Shown piece by piece: positions 42,214 through 54,300 of a stretch of 64,000 nucleotides of DNA. The DNA lies in assembly GCA_036768485.1 (NCBI GenBank), contig JAVLUZ010000142.1, forward strand, positions 19,465,735 to 19,529,734, read 5' to 3'. Position numbers and translations under genes: made by a program. The DNA comes from Mermis nigrescens (Eukaryota; Nematoda; Enoplea; Mermithida; Mermithidae). The first letter of the stretch is position 1; every line of letters begins with the position of its first letter. The notes beneath the pieces are model-generated. The model was not told the origin of the DNA. It was given only the letters and a program-made list of their open reading frames with translations, and ran no database searches.

Positions 42214-42241
42214 TTTTTAGATCCGATAGTTAAAAGAAATT
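42214..42241 (+). promoter_or_regulatory. Acceptor-like site upstream of MED23 ATG
   Basis: CTTGCTTTTTTAG ends at 42220, 21 bases before the ATG. It could be a 3' splice site of a 5'-UTR intron, or a spliced-leader acceptor if the organism trans-splices. Position and polypyrimidine tract are the only evidence. Confidence 0.35.
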
Positions 42242-42313
42242 ATGAGTTCAGCTACCGAAGTACTACGAAGAGAAGCAGAGACAAGAGCCGAAAGCATATA
42301 TTCCGAATATATG
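42242..42313 (+). CDS. MED23: MED23 exon 1
   Basis: Starts ATG, 24 codons (MSSATEVLRREAET...SEYM), phase 0, donor GTAAGT. The N-terminus is poorly conserved in the family, so the start is less certain than the rest. Confidence 0.75.
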
Positions 42314-45300
42314 GTAAGTAGTGCGTTAGTTCATAGCACTCATCTCATAAGCTAAACTAAGAAATATCAAATTAGCCGCATTCTCTAATGATACTTATGC
42401 GTGGATCATAATTCCTATGAATTTAACGATTATTGAAGAAGGACCGGAATAAAAGGCTATCTTTTTTGTAAAAGTTCTAAATTTAGGGGAGTAAAGTAAT
42501 TATAAATATGTAGAAATAAAATAATACTAAAATAAAATGATAAAATAAATTCAAAAGCCCTTTCAAACGGTTTCTTGTTAGCTTGTACTTGTACGAACTT
42601 TGGCCGTTTTGCAGCTGCTCAATCAGAATCGACGCAAAGTAGATATTTATGCATGATATTTTATAGGGTGGCAGTTTATTGGAAATTCACTTTGCGGATT
42701 TAATCGTACCAACATCGCCAGAAACCGAATCTTTTCGAAGGCAAGAAGCCGTTAGAGAATTAGTTCAAGTTTTCAGAGGACTCGAGGTATACGGGCTTTT
42801 TTCCATTGCATCAGATAGACCACTCGATTTTTGTTTGAAATTTTGTACTGATTTACAAAAGAATTAGCCGTCCTTATCACAAATCTTGGATATTATAGAA
42901 AAAAGACGCCTTTCGTTCTTAATATATTTATTTTCTGTTAATTTCTCTTCTATTTAGACGATTTAGATCAGCTGTAACCGCGAATTGTACAAATCAAAAA
43001 TGTCAGACTTTGGGCATTTTTTATTGGCCAATCTTTTTATCATTAGAGTGAGAAAAAGTAAATATCAGAAAAATGTTAGATGAAGGCTGAAAAGTGAATA
43101 AACCAGTTTCCCACAAAAATCAGTATAAGGCTAGTGAAGCTTTTTCTGAACATACATATTTAGACTTTTTCACTTGTGTTTATGTACGAATGTTTTGACA
43201 ACTTAGGGCAAGAAAATGCTTAAAGAGCGAAAACATATTCAAGTTTTGTTGAAATTTTTGTTAGATCTTCTTATTGAGTATATTATACTCTGTATTTCTG
43301 AAAACTATAAAACCTATGGCAAAAATTTGAATGCCGTCGTCGAGTGATTCGAATAGAAATTATGTAGGTTTGCATAAGAAATTCCGTCCAAATTGTAATT
43401 ATCGACAAAATGTCCTCCTTTTTCTCTTAAAATGGGCGTGTGCTTGTTCATTGTGCGTGAATTCTAGGCATGTCCTTTTCGCCTAACCTTAATTTAGATT
43501 CCCATTTTGTCAAATCAAAAGTTTTAAAAATATATTTTAGTGAGTATGACACCACCAGGGTGTATTTACGGAAGGGGTGGGGGCGACCCGCCTCCGTCAT
43601 TTGCTAATGTATATAGCGAGATAAAGATTGGATGTGTACTTTGCCACGGATTGTCTTTATTTCTAAAAATTTTTGGACAGTTATTAAACTTTACTTCCTT
43701 GGTGACCTAAATGCCATGCTTTACAGTTTTCTTGATTTTTGTGCACGAATTCTTAACATATTCGGCGCTTAGCGTCAAACGCTTCAATAACTTTTCCCCA
43801 GTAGTGCACGAATACAGGAAATTACGAAGTAATTCACGTCTCTAAATTTCTTTCCGTCTGAATTTCATTAATTTTTCAACGCTTCTCGCCGAGTTTCGCC
43901 GGAAGAAGTTTAAACACTTTTCTGCATATACATAATTGTGCGGAAAATTGTAAAACAATTTTAAATATTTTCATGCCAGAAATTAGTTTTCATAAAAGTA
44001 GAAATGTAAAACGGCGATACTTGATATTCCGTATATGAAAGCGGATTTTATACCTATTTTTGACTAGCTTGGTGCATGAAGTCACTCACGAACCGAATGT
44101 CCTTCTTACTGTATGGATCAATTTTTGCATTGCAGTCAATGAGCTTTTTTGGATCGACATGACCTCAAAAACTGGTATAAATGCTAAAAATAGCTTTAAA
44201 ACTGAGTTATTCCATAGTTTCTGGTCAATTTCAGGAACTTTTGAAGGAAATGTTCGATTTTAATTTACTTTTTGGCCTTCTTTTTGCCTCGTGTTCCTTT
44301 GGAAATTTTCCATTTTCCTATTCTGGGGGTCTGTCCTCCAAACACCTCACTTACTTGTTTGGTCGCGACTAGGTCGTCCATCGAGCAAGAAGAAATCAGG
44401 TGTTAGAGTGATAAGAACATTTGGTTCCCGAGCGACTTCATGCACCAGGTCAAAAAATAGATTCTAATGTAAGTGACGGATATGAGGAAAAGTGCTGTTT
44501 TTAGATCGATGTCAATGATTGATTTTTATAAGAAATTTCCAGGTTTTTTTCGGAAATTTCTAAAATTTAAAATTGTTCAATTTTAAATGATGTCTTAATG
44601 ACTGCTTGACAAGGTTTAAGTCGAAAATTGTTTGCAACCGAAATCAATCCTGTATATATATATATGGGCCTGAAATAACATTCACCAATAAATGTATATA
44701 TGTATTCATATTGGTGTCTGACCATAGGTGGGCAGCACCAAAATTCTAGGGGGTGCAAGATTTTTCAAAGGTCAAAGGTCAAAACAGGGTCTTAAAAATG
44801 CTGATATGGTGAAAAAACACAATTTTTCAACGTTTCTTATCGAGCACTACCCACTCGCATCAAAAAATTGCGAAAAAAATGAAAAAGTCAAAATTTGAAT
44901 TCTAGGGCATTCGGCCTTCGGAGGGAGTGCATACCGCCCAAACCCCCACGCCCACGTATTTGTCTTCTTCGTTAATGCTATATTGCGACGTAAACATCAA
45001 AATCAAATCATCCATAAAGTTTGAAGCGTACTTTTATGCTGAGATTAGCCAGATAACTTGTTCTTCTACCGCACTAATGCTGTGCGATTGAGCGGTAACT
45101 TTGATTTTTGAAGGATAAAGCCGAAGCATTGGTCAGTTATGTCTTAAAATGGCGACAGAGATCAGAAGCAGCTCACGTTTTAGTGAACGATTTAATTAAT
45201 GCCATATTGAGTTATCAGATTTTGACTCTTCGGTGAGATACCTACTATCTTAGATTCACAAGTTTAACGAGGTCTGCAGGGGTGAAATCCCAGAATTCGA

Positions 45301-48300
45301 GATCCGTATCTGTGCATATGATTACTAGCAAAGAAAAATGCTCCGATGGAACAAAAAGGACGAATATACTTAGAATTATGCATTATTAAGGATATAAAAG
45401 GAGGGGACTAGGGAAAAATTACTAACTTATGCCCGTGGAAGTTGTAGGAATGTACTAAAAATTAGGCTTCCGTTAAAAAACGCAAAAGAATCGAAGTATA
45501 TTCTGCGGCCTGTTGAAGAGAGTTTCACCTCCGATGTAAGAATGAATAAGATGAATAGCTTATCCTTAGGAAAAAAGCGATCACTAATAAAAAACGATAA
45601 TGTGCATTCTTAAGCTAGCCTGGGACGCATTGATATGTGGCAGCAATTACCAAGACGGTGCTCTTATCATAATTCATTTATGAAGCAATTTACGATTAAG
45701 CATAAACTCTTTTTCTGAGTCAGTGAACAATGTTTTGTGAAGCCACGCTTTTTTCAGAAGCCACAGAATATACTCCGATTTTTTTGCTTTTTTTAGCGGA
45801 ACTCTAATTTTTAGTAGATTCTTACAACTTTCACAGGCATACATAAGTAACTTTTCCCTAGTCCCCTTAATGATGCGTAATTCCAAGCATATTCGTCCCT
45901 TTTTCTATCGGAGCATTTTTCTTTGCTGGTACCCTACTTTTAATTAGCAAGATTTGAGTAAATCAGTTAGTAAACACATGTGATAACATACCACAATAAT
46001 GACAGCAGTCCAAGAATGCGGAAAACAAGTGCTCTGAAGATCAACATCATCTTTTTTAAACAAGACGACCTTACCTTATTTACACAGATCAGACCTTTTC
46101 TGCATAAACTTTACGCAACTTATCATATACACAATGTATCTCAGCGACGAGACTGCGTTCTCTAGATAACAAATTTTTTGTTTTTCAAATTTTGCTTCAG
46201 TTCTCCAGGGCACCGTTTTTTGTATTCGGCAAAGATTTTTCTCGATGTACAAAGGCTTTTCGGGACCGTCTTTGTACATGTACAAAGATTTTTGGGGAGA
46301 CAAAAATTGCAAAAAGGTGTGAAATTCGCAAAAATTTTCAGCGCTTCGCGCTGAAATGAGTAATTGTGCATTCTATATATCTTTATGATGGCAGAAATTG
46401 CATTCCAAAAGGAAAAAGTCAAATTTTTCGGCGCGCTTCGCGCCTTTTAAGGCGATTCTTAGTGATTTTTGCCCTTAGAGACCCAGAAATTAGCTAAAAT
46501 ACACTACCAAAAGTCGAACAACTCTGTTTTTACCACAACAAAATCGCGGCTGTACCATATTAAAGTTCTCCAAAATTTGTGTGTACAACATGTACAAAGA
46601 TTTTTGGGAAGACAAAAACTTGAAAGAGGTGTAAAAAAATTTCGGCGCTTAGCGCCGAAATGAGTATTATTTGTCCTAAATATCTTCAAAATGGCAGAAT
46701 TTGCATTTAGAATGGAAAAATGTCAACTTTTTCGGCGCTTCGCGCTGTTTTCAAGACAATTTTTAGTGATTTTAAGCGTCAGAAACCCAGAAATTAGCTA
46801 AAATACACTACCAAAGATCGGAAACCCTGTTTTACCACACTAAAATCGCTACTGTACTATATTAGAGTACACAAAAATTTGCATGTACAAAATGTACAAA
46901 GACTTTTGGGGACCATCTTTGTACATGTACAAACGGACCTTGTACAAAAAAATGCTGCTCCAGGAGGAGTGTAAAGGGTTCAAAAAATGCGGGTTGTGAA
47001 GTCAGATTTTTGTCGCGTTTTTTCTTTTCTCTGTCTGCCAACAACTCCGGTAATGAGACTCGGAAAAAATTTTTTTTATAGAAATGTTCTAAGACCCAAG
47101 GGCCACTTTCTGCTTACCAGCAAATTTTTTTACACACAATACGGAGTTTGACGCAAAGTTTCAAAGTTTACAATTTAGTGGAAGGTGTAAAAAACAAGTT
47201 TTGTCTCAGATTTCTCCGCCAACTTCTCCGGTTATAAGCCGGTATAAATTGAATAAAATTAAAATAAAGTACGTTCTAAAGGCTACACGTCGCAGCAAAC
47301 CGCGTTTAAAAACTCAATATTGAGTAATTTCTGGAGGTGTAAAGTTCGAAATCAGGGATGTAACATTGGATGCAAAAACACGTTTTCTCCACTTTTTTAT
47401 TAGTCAATATCTCAAATAGGATGTGTAACTGAAGTTTTTTACACATAAACGTACTACAACTTAAAAGCTACAAACTGGCGCAAACTGAATTTCTTTGCAC
47501 TCAATGTAGAGTTAGCTTCAGATTTTTAAAGTTTACACTTTACTGGTGCGCGAAAAATACGTTTTTTACCATGCTTTAGTTTGCCAACCTCGCCAGTCAT
47601 AAAACAAGACGCGTAAAGTATACTAAAAATAAAGTACGCTTTAAAGGTTACACATCGCATTCGCATTTAGAAGCGTTTGTTTTAAGTCGATACTGAGTTA
47701 GGTGTGAAGGTGCAAAGTTTGAGTTTGTAAAAAACGCTTTTTGCCGGTTTTTTGTCAGCCAACTTCTTCGGTAATGAATCGAGTTGTACAAACTATTCTA
47801 GAAAGAAAGCAAATGTCGGCGGTTACAAATCGCACCTGATCGCGATCCTCTACACTAAATACGGAGTTATTTCTGGAGGTGTAAAATACCAGCTCTATCG
47901 TTAAAAAATGGTTTTGCGATTATTCTGTTTGTTATGTTCTCCGGTTATGAATTTGTATGTCCGGACTAATGTAAAAAATAAAGAATGTCTCAAGGATTAG
48001 AAATTACAGTTTGATGAGTTCCTTTACACTCAATATAGAGATCGTTCTGGAGGTGTAAAGTTGAAATTTTGGTTGAAAAACACGTTTCTGCGTCAGCTTT
48101 GTACTTTAGGTTCTTCAATTATGAGTTGTGACATGATCTCAACTCTGAGATTGCTTTACACTCAAGGGTCACGCATTCTACTGGATGAATTAGTTTGCAC
48201 GAAATGGAGGTATAAATTAGTTCTCGCTGAAGGTTTATTTTGTCCTCATAGTGTTGTGGAGAGTTAATTTTTGTAAAATGTTATTCGGAACATTGGAGTA

Positions 48301-51300
48301 CGAATATGATTTTAGACATTCTTTACATTCATCGATTGTGTAAAGTTTACACTGAAAATTAACATTTGCTACAGAGCATTGCCGAAGGTAAGTTTTTTAA
48401 ATGTGCTCTAAAGTATAAGGATTTCTCCGTACTATTAGGATTAATAGCTTTACTGCAATTTTCTTTCCACTCCCTAGTAGTGTAAACTTTACAATTCAGC
48501 TTATTTCAGATCCAGGAGGTTGTAGGTTGTACAAGTTAAGTTTCTAACAAATTATTCACCATAAATCAGGATTACACGTCTAACTTTGTTTTTCGTGACT
48601 CCATGGCTGTGTAAAGTTTAAACTGAAAATTAATTTTAATTTCAAATCGTTAGAAAAGGTAACTTTTTCAAAAGACTGTTCAGATAGCATCATAATTACG
48701 AATTGGTAAAGAACTATTGATTGCAATGTAGATGTTGATGAGAATGAACAATCTTGTTTCCTGTCTTGTTCAAGTGCCATACTTCATTCGGCAAGTTACC
48801 TACGAGTTTTATTGATCGATTCACTCAAATCATTCTAATTAAAAGTTGGGTACTAGCAATGAAAAATGCTCCGATGGAACAAAAAGGACAAATATACTTG
48901 CAATATCGGATTATTAAAAATATAAATGGAGGGGACTAGAAAAAAGCCACCTATGCGCGCAAAAAATTATTAGAATCTGCTAAAAATCAGACTTCCTCTA
49001 AGCAAGACAAAAATCGAAGTATATTCTGCGTCCTTTGAAAAAAGGTGTTCTCAAAACATTTCTCACTCGTAGTGTAGAGAGCTTAGAAGGAAACTTATGA
49101 CCTGTGCCAAATAGCTTAGTCGGATATGAGTATCGCATTTTCATTACAATATATAATCGATATTCAGTTAAAAGGCTCAATAGATGAATTATGACATTCT
49201 AATCACGCTGTTTATTAAAGCTTTAAAGTTACACGTGCTACGCCAGCATGATGAGATGATATAGGTACATTTATTGCTCCGGCATTCTGTATATTAAAAT
49301 TTCCGGTCTATCATTATGCAATGAATTTATTTGCATAGTTATTTCGCTCGTATTCTTGCGCCCTGTCCTAAATTCTTTGGGGCTAACGTGTTTGTGCATG
49401 CTTAGTGTCTTTCTGCACTTATTTACCATTGCAACAGCGGTCGTTTGGATTTGTGTTCACTTAAGGTTGGTAAACAAAATGATTTGTCTCAAATTAGAGC
49501 CACAATCATACATGCACGTGGAGGGGTATGGAGGGGTCCGGATCCACCAGAATGGAAAAATCATAATTTCGCGGGGAAAATGAGTCAAAATGAAGGCCAA
49601 AAATAAATGAAAATTTAAAATTTTCTCTAAACGTGCTCCAAATTGACCAGAAATTGTGTAATAACGTCGTTTTAGCGCTTAAAACAGTTTTTGAAGTCAT
49701 TTTGACCCCAAATAAGCTCGATTTTTGACCCCCCAGACCGGCTGATCCCCTCCCCTAGATCGGCCGTGCTATTAACTTTGGCCACAACTATCTTCTGTAG
49801 GCCGCTGGATATACTTCAATTTTTGTGTTGCTTCAATGAGAAAGTCTGATTTTTAGCAGATTCTAATAATTTTTTGCGCGCACAGGTGACTTTTCTAGTC
49901 CCCTCCTTTTATATTTTTAATCATCCGATATTCCAAGTATGTTTGTTCTTTTTGTTCCATCGGAGTGCTTTTCATTGCTAGTTTATTTAAATGTATTCAA
50001 AGAATAATTCCGACATTATTAGAACCTTTGTTTTCGATAATGATGCAAAAGATGAAACAAGCTCGAAATCGCCTGACTTCAGGTCCTATCTGCCTGACCC
50101 TTCAGCGGGTGGTAATCAGACATGCACGCGGGGAGGGGATTTGAGGGGGTCTAGAGTCTAGTACCTCCGAATGGAAAATGGGAAATTCGGCGTGGAAATT
50201 GGGACAAAATGTAGGCAAAAATGGTTGAAAATGGAAAATTTTCTGCAAAAGTGCTTTAACACGACCAGAAACTGTGGAATAACGCTGCTTCAAGGCTGTT
50301 TTGGTATGTACGAGTATACCAGTTTTTGGGGCCATTTTGGCTCAAAAAACCTCAATTTTCGGCCCCTCCTTAGATTGCCTGAACCCCCGTCCCCAGATCA
50401 GCCATGCTGTGTACCTGCTGGTAATATTCTTCCTCACCCCTGCTGTTTATGTAGAGAATATGACGTGACTTGCTGTACATACATAGTGTATGATTTTTCA
50501 GCACTTAAATATACCATGGCGAAGGTTGATAAGTAAGTTGCGAAAAACGAATAATGTTTTCTGTTGCCAATCCGTGTGACTAGAAATAACAACGACTTAT
50601 ATCTTTTTGTAACTACTTGAGCAAACTACAAATTTCGTAGAACGTTGCATCGCTTGTTCCTTACATTTGTTCATGTTTCACTTTCTGAATTAAAACCATT
50701 AATTTTTTCAATTAAGGTCGGTTTGCGAATGTCTTTTGGTGACATCGGCTGATTTGAATATTGACAATGAACAAATTTGGCGAAAAACGCTGCAGTTCAT
50801 AGATAGAAGTATTAGCAAACTCGACTATAAGGTTACCTATTAATTTACATTTAAAATTATTTCATATCAAATCATTTCATTGACAGCATACTGTTTTGAA
50901 AATTTCGAGTCATATTCCAATTACCATTTGAGCATAGAATTTGAAAAATTCTATGAGCTATTTTTTCGCTGAATTTTAGCATTGAAAATCTATTGGGCAA
51001 CGGCTTGTTCGTATACAAACGTATAAATTGGCCAATGGGCTTTTATGTGTGTAAACATGGATATTTTCATGCGACTGATAAACGTAGCATTTATTCATAA
51101 ATTACTTAAATTTCAATCATTTAGTACGCTACAATCTAAACGGTCGAGAGCGCTTAAGCCTTTAGAGGATTTAAGATATTAACCTAGCTAGTCCTGATTT
51201 ATGACAAGTTTCCCGTATTGACATACTTGTTTTTTATGACGGGCTAGTAAATATGTTTGGATTTATTTATTTACATAAAATAAGAATATTGTGTACAACT

Positions 51301-54300
51301 TTTTTGAAACAAAACATTTCGTTTTCTACAAGGGTTCCATAAGAGAAAATTTAAATGTGTTAAATTGTATTAGGAAGATTGCTAAAACAGATTTTTCGTG
51401 CTTATGAAATCAACCTATCTGTATTAGTTGGTTTCTGTTGGACTCAACAATGCTAAATTCATGCATGTAATGTAGGTATGATCAGGCCCGTATCCAGGAT
51501 TTTATTTTGGGCGGACGTAAATTTTGAAGTCAGATATCTCGAGAACCATTGGGAGATGGGCAAAAACAAAGACCGCGTAGCGCCGAAAAAATTTGACATG
51601 CTCTACATGTATAATTCAAATTTGAGAGGTTTCGGGCGGGCTAGAAGACGAAAACTAGTAAACAATAAAATGTATCTTAAGTTTTATCTTAAGCCGGATT
51701 ATCTTAAGTTTACTAGCTCGGAAGTACGCTAAAAACGTGTTTTGGTGGTATTTTAGACCTACTTCGAGAAGTTTTCATCTTTCCCTTTGGGGGATAATTG
51801 TGTGTTTCAAAAATTATTTTCAATTTCTGGGGGGGGAGCCGGCCCCCTGCCCCCTGAATACGGGCCTGCGTATGAGTATGTACAAACTTAGTTTTTAATT
51901 ATTGAACTTTCTGAATTGAATCATATTCTTATGAAGTCAAAATTTTGCTCAATTTTTGAGCTGGCTTCTTTGTCCTGTTGAAAAGAATTAAGGACCGATT
52001 CTTGAAGTGTTCCTACTTCCGTATCTCGAGTTATTACATATAAACTTTGCCTGCCTTTAAATTATTAACCTGTGCTTGCTTACGCGCCTTGGAGAGAAAT
52101 AACGTATGCAAGTCTTTTTTGTCGAAAAAGCAGAAATAAATATAAAATCAACCAACTATATCAAATTATATTAAGATACCTCTTGTGTCTTTAAAATTAT
52201 TTATTGTTTTTCTGCGAAGTCTTCATGAACATAAAGGACTTTTCAGCCAAAAATAATAAAATCTTATATTTTAGGGTGTAAGAGATGTCCTTAAACTGAT
52301 ATTCGAACACATTTCGAATTGTCCAATGAATTTTCGAACAGAAAAACGGAAGTCGCACACATTGATTGAAGATGTAAGTTGTGTATTGCAGTTTTATCAT
52401 TGTTTGAATACGATTTATGCTAATGCACATGGCTAGGTTTTTACACATGTAGGTACACAGGCCCGTAGGCAAGGGGGCAGTTCGCTCTCCCATCCCGAAA
52501 CCAAAAAAACTTTGTTTCTCACAAGGGTATCCCAAAGAAGGAAATGAAAAATTCTCGAAGTGCAATTAAAAGGTCGCCAAAACAGGTTTTTTTGCGTACT
52601 TATGAGTAGGGATCGGATGAGGGTCTTTTTTCCCCTCGGCCGAGACCGAGGCCGAGGGAACTTTGAAATCCTTGCCTCGGCCGAGGCCGGGGGACCGAGG
52701 GACCGAGGATTTGTTATAGATATAATATGAGTATATGAGTGCAAACAATTTAGGACATATATGCTCCATTTGATGTGGGTACAATAGCTATAGGATTGAT
52801 TAGTGTAATATAGTTCAAATCTAACAAGTTATTCAAATTTTATTCGAAGGTAGTTATGCAAATGACAGGCACAGTAGTGACTAATTGCTAATCGTCTTGA
52901 TCATTCAGCTCGTTTTCGCTATCACTATTGTGCGTTCTACATATCTTTGTAATGGCAGGAATTGCATTTCAAAAGGAAAAATGTCAAGTTTTTTGGCGCT
53001 TTGCGCCGTTTTAAGACGATTCGTAGTGATTTTGGCCCTTAGAGACCCAGAAACTAGCTAAAATACACTACCAAAAGTCAAACAACTCTGTTTTTACCAC
53101 TCTAAAATCGCTACTGTACCATATTATAGTACCGTAAAATTTGTGTGTACAAAATGTACAAAGATTTTTGGGAAGACAAAAGCTGTAAAAAGGTGTAAAA
53201 TTCCCAAAAATTTTCGGCGCTTCGCGCCGAAATGAGTAATTGTTTGTCCTATATATCTTAAAAATGGCAGAATTTTCATTTAGAATGGAGAAATGCCAAA
53301 TTTTTCGGCGCTTCGCGCCGTTTGGGGACAATTTTTAGTAATTTTTGGCGTCAGAAACAGTGTTTTTTTTGTACAAGGTCCGTTTGTACATGTATAAAGA
53401 TGGTCCCCAAAAGTGTTTATACATTTTGTACATTCAATTTTTTGTGTACTGTAATATAGCACAGTAGCGATTTTAGTGTAGTAAAACAGGGTTTTCGATC
53501 TTTGGTAGTGTATTTTAGCTAATTTCTGGATTTCTGACGCCAAAAATTACTATAAATTGTCTCAAAACGGCGCGAAGTGCCTGAAAAATTTAACATTTTT
53601 CTATTCTAAATGCAAATTCTGCCATTCTCAACATATGTAGGACAAAAAATTACTCATTTCGGTGCGAAGCGCTGAAAATGTTTGGGAATTTCACACCTTC
53701 TTACAGTTTTTGTCTTCCCAAAAATCTTTGTACATTTTGTACACACAAATTTTTGGGTACTATAATATGGTACAGTAGCGATTTTAGTGAGGTAAAAACA
53801 GAGTTGCTCGACTTTTGGTAAGGTATTTTACCTAATTTCTGGGTCTCTAAGGGCAAAAATCACTAAGAATCGTCTCAAAACGACGCGAAGCGTCGAAAAA
53901 TGTGACATTTCGCCTTTTGAAATGCAATTTCTGCCATTATAACGATATATAGAACACACAAGTAATCAGTTCGGCGCGAAGCGCGAAAATTTTCGCGAAT
54001 TTCAGACCTTTACAATTTTTGTCTTCCCAAAATTTTTTGTACACGCTCAAAGACGGTCCCGAAAAGTCTGTGTACGTCGAAAAAAATCTTTTCCGAGTAC
54101 AACAAAACCACTGGCCAGAAACCCAGAATTTAGCTAAAATACACTAACAAAGATCGAAACCCTGTTTTACCACACTAAAATCGCTACTGTACTATAGTAT
54201 AGTACACAAAGATTTGCATGTGCAAAATGTACAAAGACTTTTGGGGACCATCTTTGTACATGTACAAAGGACCTTGCACAAAAAAAACCACTGCTTTGTA

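Noticed and set aside
50501..50534. Candidate MED23 exon ending AAGGTTGATAA with a GTAAGT donor
   Set aside because: It does not fit the phase of exon 3 (phase 2 gives an immediate stop), while exon 3 joins directly to 50717 in frame with better homology.
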